The translations under genes and the position numbers were made by a program. From Anodontia alba (taxonomy: Eukaryota > Mollusca > Bivalvia > Lucinida > Lucinidae): 64,000 bases of DNA. Position 1 is the first letter of the stretch, and each line of letters starts with the position of its first letter. Positions 32,888 to 43,069 of the stretch are shown piece after piece. The notes beneath the pieces were generated by a model. That model was not told the origin of the DNA, ran no database searches, and saw only the letters and a list, made by a program, of their open reading frames with translations. Location of the stretch: the NCBI GenBank assembly GCA_964016985.1, contig OZ024826.1, positions 66,653,523 through 66,717,522 of the forward strand, given 5' to 3'.

Positions 32888-33469
32888 GTGGGCGAAGAGC
32901 AAATGTTTTGATCATACTGAAAGGCTCATCTAGATGTTTACAGATCGAGTAGGATATAAAGCCGGCCCTCTATCCTGGGCACCAACACGCTGAGAACGAT
33001 TATGACAGCTGTACTTAGACTAATTGTTTTTGTGAGCTTTCGCAGGATAGTTTCGCTCCTGCAATTCGAAGAATTCTCAGAGAAGCATTAAATGTTTTTT
33101 TTTCTGCCAATTTGTAAGCTCTGAAAGTTGTATTCAGCAGAAGTACGAGAGAAGCCCATATATGCAGCAAATATCCTTAGAACTTTAAAATTACAAGTAG
33201 AGTATGTAAGGGCCCTTTTTACATGTTGTGCATCATACAGAAACAAGGTGACTAGCAACGGAACCGAAGAGATGCGTAACAGAGCTCGAGAGTGGGGAGG
33301 AATTTAGAACAAATATTCGTAATCCTCCATAAAAATGTTGTGGTACTCTTTAGAATTGCCGTAATGAGGCATTGGGGCTGTTGTAATAAGTACCCAAAGA
33401 ATGTTTTCACAGAACTAAGAAAAGTTATCAGTAATTTCTGATTGAAGGAAGCGTCTTACCTCTAGGCAC

Positions 33470-33680
33470 TATGCACTGGACTGGGTCTACGTAAAAACCC
33501 TAAACAGACAGAACGCTTCTGATCAGGGTTCTACACTGTTGCCACTCATCCAGCACTATTTCAGTCTCATCAACAGGTAGTAAAATAGACTTTTTTTCAG
33601 TTTTGAAGACGAGTAGTTAAAGTGTCCCGATACTTACGGTAAATATGGTATGTTTTCCACAGAAGTTGACAGGTTACACA
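33470..33680. repeat. Short fold-back repeat family M2, copy 1
   Basis: GGTCTACG...GATCAGGGTTCTACACTGTT followed by GCCACTCATCCAGCACTATT and AGTAAAATAGAC. It matches copies at 33971 and 36843 in the same order, about 200 bp each. Confidence 0.55.
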
Positions 33681-33970
33681 CAGGTTACATAGTAGACGAT
33701 ACTAAGTTTTCTTAATTCTCTATGAAAATATATAAGTGTCCAATGGAAATGCATTATTGAGGGACTTCTGTTGAATACAAACAGCATATTGTTTTTTTGT
33801 GGAGAAATCAGAAAAATCGTATTTTGTGGAGAAATTCATTTATCTCAAAAAGCACCTGACTTGAACTGTCCAAAAGCTAGCCTGGATCTGCTTCATTGAT
33901 TCATTAATATTGGGAACTACCTAAACAGCCTAATCATATAAGTATCGTATTTACCGTATTTGGACAGACA

Positions 33971-34160
33971 GGCCTGAGAAAACAGTGTAGACCCAGACGA
34001 GAACGCTGGGTCTCATCAGGGTCACTGTGTGCCACTCATCCAGCAATTTTTTGGCACAACAACGGATAGTAAATTGTACTTGTTCAAATTCTACAACAAT
34101 TGTGTTAAGGCTTTAATGTGAACGAATATCTTTTGTTAAATACGGTATGGCATGCAGTAT
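33971..34160. repeat. Short fold-back repeat family M2, copy 2
   Basis: ACAGTGTAGACCCAGACGAG pairs with CTCATCAGGGTCACTGTGTG; then comes the shared GCCACTCATCCAGCAATTTT and GGATAGTAAATTG. Confidence 0.58.
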
Positions 34161-35897
34161 TGCATTTCAGCTTAACCCTTTAGCTTTAACCTTCAACCTG
34201 CCGAGAAAAGTGTGGTTAGGTAAACTGACAGATTAAGCATGAGCCGAATGATTGACAGGGCTCTAAGCACCTTTCAAAATTGAAGCAGACGACATCCTAT
34301 TTTTTCTGAGAAAATAAGGCTTGACGTTTTTGTACGAATCATCCGCTGGGAAATGTCATGCACCGTTTCTCTAGAAAAAATCAGGATATAATCTGCAGTT
34401 GTAAGGGTTAACTACATTAAGGTCATTCCTCTTTTATCTACCAAAGTTAAAATTGTTACAATAAAATTGATGTTTAAAACTTCCTTGATGTGGCATTTCA
34501 CGAATATTGTACCATTTTGTATTGAACAGTATTTAGGTACGTAAAATCTCGAATTTGCAGTGTGCAATCTCAATTTGTATTGTTGAAACTGCATTTTGCA
34601 TTCTGAACCTTTCTTTTTCGAAGTTTTGTATCCGGGTATGCACCATGCACATCCTGGTTTCCAACGTTTGTCTTTAAATTAGCATTTGAACGTTCTATAA
34701 GTATGCGATGCATTATGCGATTCCGATTTTCCTGTGGATAGGCAAAGCACCAGTTCGGTATTGTTTGGTATTGCCCGTGAAATTGCTCGAATTTTTTCGG
34801 CGGCAAGTGTTACGCAACGACAGGTAACAGCTAGGTCAACAGCATCAGTTTGGACTATTCACAGAGCATACTCGTATTCACCAAAATCTGCCGTTTCCAT
34901 GCTCAGAGTTTCCATGAAGCATTTGCTGTGGTGCACATTAGAATCACCTCGGCGAGATATAATAATCATTATAATCACCTCATCGAGGCAATTAATTATA
35001 CACTGAGTATAGGATATCTACATGCGAAGAAAGTAGAAAATCTTATCTGGATACTACATTCATCTGGAGACAGCATATGACGAGAGCGCACCGCTGTGGA
35101 GGCTATTCGAATAAAATGTCATCCTGTGTGATCACTGAGAAATATTGTTTGCAATGAAAATAAGAAGAAGAAGAAGAAGAATCTCCTTGTGTTACCAAAC
35201 CAGTACATTTACCATCTCACAATCTTAGCCTTTTTTTTTTTTTTTTTTTGCTTAAAGAAACGTTATCACCTCGTGGGGAGGGGCGGGGTAGTGAGCGCTT
35301 GGTACCGATGCTTGAAAAGGATTTTTACAACACACTGTTTAGGGTAGCTTTTTTTTCCAGCAAACTTGTAGGAACCCATTTGGGGAGTACTCTATAACCC
35401 GGAAAGAGATTGATAGCGGTCCTTCGGTCTCCCATTTTTTGACTGGTGTTCCTCATTTATTTCATTTTTTTTTTTTTTTTTTTTTTTTGCCAATCCGGTT
35501 CCACAAAAGATACTATAAGCCAATTCTTATCCTGCAGCTTATGGAAATTTGGCGCACCGTCACTAACGTTGCCGTCGCTGTCAAGCCAATAATCTGTATT
35601 TGTCTGACATAATTACAAATGCAAGAAATCTGCTCCAGAAACTGAAACAGCACGTTTTGGCGCACCGTCACTAAAGTTACCGCCCTGTGACGCTACTGTG
35701 ACATTATCTGTATTTGTCTGACAAATGCAATAGATATTTTATTTGACAATTATATTATTATGACTTTGTGCAAAATCAATAAATAGAATATTTTTAGACA
35801 ACTGTACTATTAAATCAGATACCCCATTCATTTTTTTCATGGAATGGTATGGGAACAAATACATACAGCTCGTTTCTATAAATAAGCCATATATTTA

Positions 35898-35900
<3 letters not shown>
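34160..35900. other. No gene recognised; scattered homopolymers
   Basis: T tracts at about 35230-35250 and 35464-35488 and a short AAG run at 35161-35180. GTTTTGGCGCACCGTCACTAA resembles GAAATTTGGCGCACCGTCAC about 110 bp upstream (35545 and 35655), a diverged tandem pair. Reading frames around 34734-35080 carry no known motif. Confidence 0.4.

Positions 35901-35987
<87 letters not shown>
35901..35987. repeat. (TA)n microsatellite
   Basis: Over 80 nt of perfect TA after a short ATATATTTAGCC lead-in. Confidence 0.97.
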
Positions 35988-35990
<3 letters not shown>

Positions 35991-36246
35991 GAAGGATTTG
36001 AGATGAGAACTAACAGCTTTTGAAATTATTAAATTTCTTTTGAGTGACGAGTTTTGGCAGCCCGGTCAGTTTCAGCTTTCACGACACGAATTGAAAGTCC
36101 GTGTGAAGTTACGATGCAGCAAAATCAAGTAAATGTAGACCAATTTTACGCCTCTCCTTTGATCACAGTTTGGTGCCTGTGTGGAATTATTATTTGAGAT
36201 GCTGAGCTACGGTCTAGCTGATGGAAGTTGTTAATAAATATCATTC

Positions 36247-36251
<5 letters not shown>

Positions 36252-36312
<61 letters not shown>
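36252..36312. repeat. (TC)n microsatellite
   Basis: About 30 perfect dinucleotides; serine/leucine-rich reading frames across it are artefacts. Confidence 0.97.
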
Positions 36313-36315
<3 letters not shown>

Positions 36316-36842
36316 GGATTTATATTTCACTCTGTCCTCCGTGTTACCAATACGCTTGCAGAATTCATCCGGTTACTGTCTTGAACAGACGAGCTTTTTA
36401 CGAAAAAGTACAAATGAGCGACCACAGCGCCACAGTACGAGCATAATCGGAACTACAAGTTGCAAAATCTAAAGACGAAATGCAGAAACAAAGGCAAATT
36501 CCAAAATCAGACTACCAACATGCATATTATAATATAATAATACACCGCTGCAAAATTATACCTGATTACAGCATAATGGAAGATGCAAACTGCAAAAGCG
36601 AGAGACATCATAATAAATTGCAATTAAATGTTGCATAATAGAGTTTTTACCTAAATACTGTTCCATAATTTTGCAGCAGTAATTTTATCTGGCTACATGC
36701 ATTTCCCCCTTTATATGGCATGTGGTGTTGTCCACTGGCATATCAAATGGCAGCTGGTGTTGTCTGTTGGCAGTTCATTGGCAGTGTTTGACACTATTAA
36801 AACACCGTAATAATCATAAGTATTGGGAGGGATATGCCTTTT

Positions 36843-37000
36843 CAAACAGTGTAGACCCAGATCAGACGACGCAGAACGCGGTGTCTGATCACGGTGTCTG
36901 ATCACTGTTAACCATACAGACAGCAATATTTTAGACACATCAAGAATGGACTATTTCCAATTTTAGGACAAGTATGGTATAGTGTTGTATTGACATTAAT
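36843..37000. repeat. Short fold-back repeat family M2, copy 3
   Basis: ACAGTGTAGACCCAGATCAG with GTGTCTGATCACGGTG and ACTGTTAACCATACAGACAG. It has the same flanking order as the copies at 33.5 and 34.0 kb, including a partial internal duplication of GGTGTCTGATCAC. Confidence 0.55.
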
Positions 37001-37596
37001 CTTATGTTCCTCAGATGTGACAGGTGCGAATCGTCTCATTAACATGAAACTTAAACCAGTCTAGTATAACCACAACTGCAAATATCGAGCGTTCCTACGG
37101 TGGAGGAAAGCGTCCTCTGCGTGGAGAGCTCAGGATGGAGGGCCGGCATTCCAGTTGCTCGGATTGGATATAATGAGTCCCATTTAGTACGAACTAGAAC
37201 TTAATTTTTGTTGACGAACTACACAAGGTAAGAATGTATAAGACCAAACACGTAATTTCCGCAAAATTCCATAAAACACACGCCGTTTTTCAAAACGCGA
37301 CAGAATTTTGAACAATCAGTGCTAATTTATATAAACTGTACAGATTAATTTATCGCGAATTGGGTGTATAGTAGGTGTATTTTACCTGTAAGTATATACA
37401 TGTGTTCTGTACGCTTAATAGAACTTACAGTTGCTTGGCAAAACTCTAAAGCAGTATCATGCAAAATGCATGCGTTTCTCCAAAAATGTAATTAGTTTCG
37501 CATTGCTATATAGTGGTTTTATATGAATCAATATCTGAGCTTTATATATACAAAATGCAGCCGTATATCTTTCCGATGCTAGGGTTAATTGTTGTT

Positions 37597-37654
37597 TTTT
37601 CTGTTTTTTTTTTTTTTTTTTTTTTTTTTTTTGGTTTTTTTTGGGGTTTTTTTG

Positions 37655-37685
<31 letters not shown>
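37597..37685. repeat. T-rich low-complexity tract
   Basis: About 90 nt of T with short G runs. Confidence 0.9.
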
Positions 37686-37689
<4 letters not shown>

Positions 37690-38200
37690 CAGGAATTGAG
37701 GAACCCAACTAGTTAGCTTAATGTGTACAATTGCTTCAGATGAATTTCCTATCCAGTGTAATTAATGTATAAAACAAATTTAAAAGACGCAGTATTTAAA
37801 GTCAATCCGCATCTATGAATTTTCTTAATTGTATAAGCCAAGAGCATGTGAGCTTCTGCATATCCTTGGAATTATATGCTACACACATATACAACAATTG
37901 CATGCGCTTACATCAAAGTTCGTAAGCGGAAAGTTACCAAAATTGTAAACAAACTAAGAAGATTCTTTTGGAAACGTAACAGGATATAAATAGATCTGCT
38001 ATGGCTATAATCAATACATTGGATAACATGTAATTCGATAGAATTTTAAGCAATCTGAAATAATTAGATCTTACAGATTATCCGTAGTTATATAATTCAA
38101 TTTTCCCTTACGGTTGTATACAAACTGATTTGGTGCTTTATTATGTCGAAAAAAGACTGAATTGTACTATGCCAAAATCATAACAAATTGTTTCGGCCTT

Positions 38201-38594
38201 GTCGACTCTCAGTGGTTAGAGTATTGATTTTTTATTGGGGACAGACCGGCTTCGAATCCCACGATCTCAGCTATGCTTTATTCCTTTGTTACGACTTTTA
38301 TGTAGTAAGATGGGGGCTCGTCCGAGACTGGACTTTACTTCGCCGAAAATGGCTTCGCATCAGCATAAATGATAACTTTCTTGAAGAGAGGGTGTTATGG
38401 CCTATCACTCCTACCTTCGAGCCGACAGATTTCGCATAGCTTGTAGGTATTCAATCTCTGACAACTGCGTCAGGGAGTCGACTCTTTGGCTCGGTGGTTA
38501 GAACACTGAATTTTTATCCGGGCAGACGGTCCCATGATAGGCGGGAATTTTTTAGCTATGCTTCAATCTTTTGTTACAACTTTCATTTCGTAAG
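38201..38594 (+). mobile_element. Miniature LTR retrotransposon (TRIM), copy 1, 5'-truncated
   Basis: A 5' LTR remnant (38201-38309, from GTCGACTCTC to TAGTAAG) is followed by a one-base spacer and TGGGGGCTCGTCCGAGAC (38311-38328). That matches the tRNA-Pro primer-binding site with two differences. About 54 bp of spacer follows, then a GAAGAGAGGG polypurine tract (38383-38392) and a 3' LTR starting TGTTATGGCC (38393-38594). Order and sequence match the copy at 42530. The tRNA-like part of the 3' LTR keeps an A-box-like TTGGCTCGGTGGTTAG, but its B box has decayed. No coding content; the 5' part of the first LTR is missing. Confidence 0.8.
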
Positions 38595-39177
38595 AAAATA
38601 CAGAAGAATCATTGTCTTGTGTGATAATAATCAAACAATGACGTAGACATATATGACTTGATAAAGTCATGGTAAACGTACTCGTGATCAAATTACCATG
38701 TTCGGGTGTTAAACTGTCACCGTTGAGGAAATTTATGTAGGCTGGTCCGGCTATGATTGTATCAGCGGATAGATAAAGGTTTGTTTTGCTTTTTGATAGA
38801 CATCGTTATAGAGCATTAAAATGTTTAATCCTCTGGATGTCTGGCTTCCTTTAATGATTAGGGTCCAATATGGATGGGTTTGTAACTCTTTCTTGTGCCA
38901 GAATTATTCAACAATAACGTTTCGTATTTGAAAAATACCCTTGGCCATTTTCTCTTCCAATATAGTCAGAACTACACTTCCCTATTGACTCCAATTATGT
39001 AGTTTTCTATTCGTGACTATTGGATTTCTCCTGTGGCCCGAGTGCCCCTAGAATCAAAGCACTAAGAGTGCTGATGGGGGCGGTTGCCTGAACTCTTGAA
39101 CTGATTTGGATTTACGTTGAAATCAAAAAAGCATTACATAAACAGTGCTCAATAATGGTTTTACCAATTTAATGCAG

Positions 39178-39492
39178 ATATCTGCATTTCTCTTTTAATA
39201 ATTTCAGATATCTGTAATTTTTGGAATTACAGATATCTTTAATTGAAATAGAGATATATCTAGCTGAAAAGCGGATACTGGTATTTGAAATACAGACATA
39301 TCTATTTTTGATCAGAATATAGATATCTTCATTTCAGTTAGAGATATCTTACATGTCAAATACAGATACCTGCATTTCAATTATAGATATCTCTAATTAA
39401 GCTAAATTCTGTATAGCTGCATTTAAATTCATGTATCTCTAATTGAAATGCGTATGTGATAATCTGATTTTTTAAATTAAATACATATATCT
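39178..39492. repeat. AGATATCT-centred tandem repeat (left part)
   Basis: The palindrome AGATATCT or a one-base variant recurs every ~16-20 bp, separated by pieces like AATTGAAAT, CTGCATTTC and CTAATTG. The array is split by a SINE and resumes at 39813. Confidence 0.8.
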
Positions 39493-39812
39493 GCCCCGTG
39501 GCTTAGTTGGATGCGCCGTCCGACTGGAGACCAGGAGGCCGCGGGTTCAACCCCCGCCGAGGTCGGCAACATTCTTTCGTGGAGATTGATCATGAAATAT
39601 TTTCTACGGTCATTCTCTCCCTTACGCTGATTCAAGAAGGGCAGTTGTCAGTTTCTGGCGAAAGAATGTGCACAATACTGGTTAACCGCTTAGAGGACTT
39701 AGCCTGCCCATTAAGCGTGTGGTTAGGTAAACTGACCGCGCTCGACATGACCCCACTGGGTTGACTGGGCCATAGAACCTCAACACAAACAAACAAACAA
39801 ACAAACAAACAA
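39493..39812 (+). mobile_element. tRNA-derived SINE with (ACAA)n tail
   Basis: The head has pol III promoter boxes: TGGCTTAGTTGG (39499-39510, A box) and GGTTCAACCCC (39544-39554, B box). A ~210-bp body follows (TGTGCACAATACTGGTTAAC, GCCTGCCCATTAAGCGTGTG, GTTGACTGGGCCATAGAACC) and the element ends in (ACAA)n (39783-39812). It is flanked by ACATATATCTG (39483-39493) and ACATATAGCTG (39813-39823), a near-perfect 11-bp target duplication. It is non-autonomous and would use a LINE RT. Confidence 0.82.
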
Positions 39813-39895
39813 ACATATAGCTGTATTTCAATTAGTTATATCTACATTTCGATAAGAGATAACTGTATTTATGTTTGATTTAGAGATATCCCCTT
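39813..39895. repeat. AGATATCT-type tandem repeat (right part)
   Basis: Continues the same motif series (GCTGTATTTCAATTAG, TTATATCTACATTTCGATA, AGAGATATCC) after the SINE, then fades out. Confidence 0.65.
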
Positions 39896-39899
39896 TTCA

Positions 39900-41430
39900 C
39901 TCCACTTATACTCCCTCGCCTATTTTGACATGCGCACCGTTCGCAGTTTACAAATACCAATGTGACGGACGGCGCAGTTCGCCCCCTTAAAAACAAACGA
40001 ATTAAAGATGCTGAAGACTTCACATCATCATCTCTTTACAGTCAAACCCGTCGCTATAAACATAACCATATTTTTGGTTACAAACAAGCATACATAGACT
40101 TTATTCTCATAGTCCGCCATCTTTGTTGTGCCAAAAGACAGTTTGAGAATAGCCTCCTCTCTGTCCTTTTTCTGTGGTTAGTAGAACCGCGGCTAGGGTA
40201 ACTTTTTTTTCAGAGATTACTATAGAGCGCGGGATTTGCACCGACTTCTGGTGCCCTCTCACAGTTCAATATACTGGATGGGGCGTGCTTCAGAAAAAAG
40301 AAAAAAATAAGAAGAAAAAGAAGATTCCCCCAATTTTCTGCGCGATTTTCATTTTCAGGGACCTAAAAGTATTTAAGAAGTTGTTTTCGTTCATTTTTCT
40401 CTGACATGAAAGCAAGGTATCAAATACTGATAAAAAATTGAATGATATCACTCATCTTATCAGTGGATGTTGCACGTTACAAAGGAAAACAACTAAGCGT
40501 ATACGTTACCGAGGCTACACATGGGAAACAACTCAATCACCAGATATCATGTACTGGCAGGAAATGCCAATCATACTCTTTAAACATTTTATTCTGAAAA
40601 TAATCATAGAAAGTAAGTATTTTAAGAACTATTTTGACCTGTTCTGAAGCAGAACTTAGGTTAACTGTTATAACTGTACGAAATGAGCACACTACAAATT
40701 GGTGAATTGAGTCCTCCGTGAAATCACCTGACCAGTAAATGACACCAAAATCTGATCAACCAAACTAGCTTACCAGTTAACGGTTAATGTTATTGCTTAG
40801 ACAAACAATATTACCTATGTACTTTTTCATTGATAAATACAGGCACAAAGTCAGTTTTCATTGACAAATACAGGTATCACGATATTGTTTGTCTAAAGAT
40901 TTACGCATGGGCATGGTTATAGCCTTCTGACGGAGGAGTCAATTCGAACAATACCTCTCGCTCAGCTTTCACTAGGTCACAAAGGAAAGAAAGACACGCA
41001 GAATACTTAATAGGTGAGTTAATGCCTCGCATCTTGTGGATTTTGACCCTTCCCTCCCCCACTCTGTGTCTCCCTTTCTATTGCAAATTCCTAAAATCAC
41101 CCCTGCTTGTTAGATAACGCTGTAGATTTGGTTTGCTTTACTAGAATACTGTAGTATTCATATTCGTCCGCCGATATTGTACACAATATGATCAAAATTT
41201 CAAAAGTTTGGCGTTTCCCTTGCTTTTGTTCATTTATTCGCTATTTATAAGCATCGGAGTATATAAAGCTAATATGTTTAAATGCATCATTTAACGTTAT
41301 CAGCGTTAGCAAGGAACTGTTTTTGGGGAGATTTTAGGCAGCTATTAGGTAGGTATTTTAGCCTGAAGGTAGGTAGGTATTTTTAGGTTGAAATTTGGTA
41401 TAGTAAATCTGGTGGCGGTAAACTGCACAC
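39900..41430. other. No gene recognised
   Basis: Reading frames at 39962-40201, 40174-40404 and 40438-40647 (plus) have no recognised motif. The short direct repeat TTTTCATTGACAAATACAGG / TTCATTGATAAATACAGG lies at about 40826-40875. Confidence 0.35.
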
Positions 41431-41431
41431 A

Positions 41432-41462
<31 letters not shown>

Positions 41463-41470
41463 ACACACAA
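41432..41470. repeat. (C)n(AC)n microsatellite
   Basis: About 18 C residues followed by ten AC units; a C-rich/A-rich tract recurs at 41725-41783. Confidence 0.95.
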
Positions 41471-42099
41471 ACCGCCCTTAATAAAACTAAAAAAAAAAAT
41501 AGTCGGATAACATAACTCTTTCGTGGTGTAAAAAGGAGCATTTACTTACAATGTGATCCACCACATTGTAATAATAGAAAAGCAGTTTCAGAGATACCTG
41601 GCCTCTTTGGTTGTAGATACTTTCAGTTGGTACTTTAATCAGTGATTGAAAACTCAGTGAACCCGGTATATTGATTGAGGGGAATGGGATCACTTTCAGG
41701 GGAGATGACCCTGTCATGATAACCGCCCCCCCCCCCTGCCCCCCACCCCACCCCTGCCCCCAACCAAAAAAAAAAAAAAAAAAGACTCATTATTTTGTAA
41801 CAATGGCTGAAAATCTACCAGTATAATCCAGACCGCTTAAAGTGAATAGAATAATCAGAACCACACCTGGTATATGCCGTGTTTTTTTTTTTTGTTTTTT
41901 TTTTTTTTTTGTTTTTTTTTTCTCAAAAAATTGTGACCTGTTTGCTTCCTGTGCTTCCGAGTCCCTTCTGAAAAGGAGATCTAGAGTTACTCCCTTCAGA
42001 GCATATGCTCCCTTTTATAGTATATCCCTTCTCTGAAGGAAGGCATAAATAGTTTGACCGAGTCAACTAACCTTAATTACATTCTAACCAGACACACTA

Positions 42100-42264
42100 G
42101 ACTAATAGTCCACCAGCGGTGACACTGACCTAGAAGTATGACACGGACTAATTGTCCACAGAGGTAACACTGGCCTAGGATTACGCCACGGACTAATAGT
42201 CCATCAGTCTAGTAGTACGACACGGACTATAAGTCCACCAGCAGTGACACTGACCTAGTAGTAG
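42100..42264. repeat. 45-bp minisatellite, four units
   Basis: GACTAATAGTCCACCAGC-type units start at 42100, 42146, 42191 and 42225. The third has an internal deletion of about 11 bp. Each contains GACTAATAGTC, itself an imperfect palindrome. Confidence 0.8.
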
Positions 42265-42524
42265 GATTATAAATTTAGTGCAAAGTGAGAAAAGGCCCAT
42301 ATTTCATATGTGAACGGCGAAGTCCAAGAACAGCATGCACATCTGCACAATCTGAAGAAGACCACATTATTGGACGATTCTGGCATTTTTGATGGCTCAG
42401 GCAGTTTGTTTGTCGCTGATCTTAACCGCCACTGAAATATGTATCAACGCTAATACAAGAGATATGTTTCTTTATATTTTTGGGTAATGTACTTGGTGAA
42501 CGCACACTTAGCAATATAAGTATC

Positions 42525-42529
42525 AATAA
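42525..42529. repeat. Target-site duplication AATAA (left)
   Basis: Five bases directly before the 5' LTR, identical to 43064-43068 directly after the 3' LTR. It supports insertion of 42530-43063 as one unit by an integrase. Confidence 0.75.
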
Positions 42530-42635
42530 TGTTACGACCGAGCACTCCTACCTTCGATTATCTGCCTTGGCAGATTACGCATAGCTTCTAAGTATATATT
42601 CAATCTCTGACAACTGCGTCAGGGAGTCGACTCTT

Positions 42636-42646
42636 TGGCTCAGTGG
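42636..42646 (+). promoter_or_regulatory. Pol III A box in 5' LTR
   Basis: TGGCTCAGTGG, a perfect match to the tRNA-type A box (TRGYNNARNNG), followed by TTAGAGC to complete a D-arm-like sequence. Confidence 0.75.
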
Positions 42647-42678
42647 TTAGAGCATTGGATTTTTAACCGGGAGGACCG

Positions 42679-42689
42679 GGTTCGATTCC
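42679..42689 (+). promoter_or_regulatory. Pol III B box in 5' LTR
   Basis: GGTTCGATTCC, a perfect match to GGTTCGANNCC, 43 bp downstream of the A-box start, a spacing usual for tRNA genes. Confidence 0.8.
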
Positions 42690-42755
42690 CACGGCAGGCG
42701 TGAGAATTTTTTCAGCTATGCTTCATTCCTTTGTTACGGCTATCATGTCGTAAGA

Positions 42756-42773
42756 TGGGGGCTCGTCCGGGAT
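42756..42773 (+). other. Primer-binding site complementary to tRNA-Pro
   Basis: TGGGGGCTCGTCCGGGAT is exactly complementary over 18 nt to the 3' end of animal tRNA-Pro, the primer used by many retroelements. It lies one base after the 5' LTR, as expected for minus-strand priming. Confidence 0.9.
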
Positions 42774-42826
42774 TGGATTTTATACGCCTAAAATGGCTTC
42801 ACGTCATCATAAATGATGACTTCCTT

Positions 42827-42838
42827 GAAGAGGGGGAG
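42827..42838 (+). other. Polypurine tract
   Basis: GAAGAGGGGGAG directly abuts the TG of the 3' LTR, the standard plus-strand primer position. Confidence 0.88.
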
Positions 42839-43063
42839 TGTTACGACCGAGCACTCCTACCTTCGATTATCTGCCTTGGCAGATTACGCATAGCTTCTAA
42901 GTATATATTCAATCTCTGACACCTGCGTCAGGGAGTCGACTCTTTGGCTCAGTGGTTAGAGCATTGGATTTTTATCCGGGAGGACCCGGGTTCGATTCCC
43001 AGGAAAGACGGAATATTTTTTCAGCTCTGCTTCATTTCTTTGTTACGGCTTTCATGTCGTAAG
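42839..43063 (+). repeat. TRIM 3' LTR
   Basis: 225 bp; A box TGGCTCAGTGG at 42945-42955 and B box GGTTCGATTCC at 42989-42999 are both intact. It is followed by the AATAA duplication at 43064-43068. Confidence 0.9.
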
Positions 43064-43069
43064 AATAAT

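Larger units (their letters stand above)
42530..42754 (+). repeat. TRIM 5' LTR
   Basis: 225 bp, TGTTACGACC...CATGTCGTAAG. It holds the tRNA-like segment from about 42626 (GTCGACTCTTTGGCTC) to about 42692. Confidence 0.9.
42530..43063 (+). mobile_element. Complete miniature LTR retrotransposon (TRIM) with tRNA-like LTRs
   Basis: LTR (42530-42754), one spacer base, tRNA-Pro PBS (42756-42773), about 53 bp of unique sequence, polypurine tract (42827-42838), LTR (42839-43063), with AATAA target duplications on both sides. Both LTRs are exactly 225 bp and start TGTTACGAC. They end GTCGTAAG, so the termini are imperfect inverted repeats rather than strict TG...CA. The internal region is 84 bp with no reading frame, so all proteins must come from another, probably Ty3/gypsy-like, element. 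Each LTR contains a tRNA-like segment with pol III A and B boxes. The two LTRs differ at about a dozen positions, half of them clustered just after the B box. Confidence 0.9.

Noticed and set aside
34190..34230. Second copy of the 39.5-kb SINE (GTGTGGTTAGGTAAACTGAC)
   Set aside because: Only about 20 bp match; no A/B boxes or tail around it.
36221..36472. Ser/Leu-repeat proteins over (TC)n, also at 44019-44284
   Set aside because: Translation of dinucleotide microsatellites.
39493..39567. Functional tRNA gene
   Set aside because: The tRNA-like head has promoter boxes but lacks a paired acceptor stem and continues into a SINE body with an ACAA tail.
42626..42692. Functional tRNA gene
   Set aside because: A and B boxes are perfect, but the acceptor stem does not pair and the anticodon stem is imperfect. 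It lies inside an LTR and is duplicated with it.
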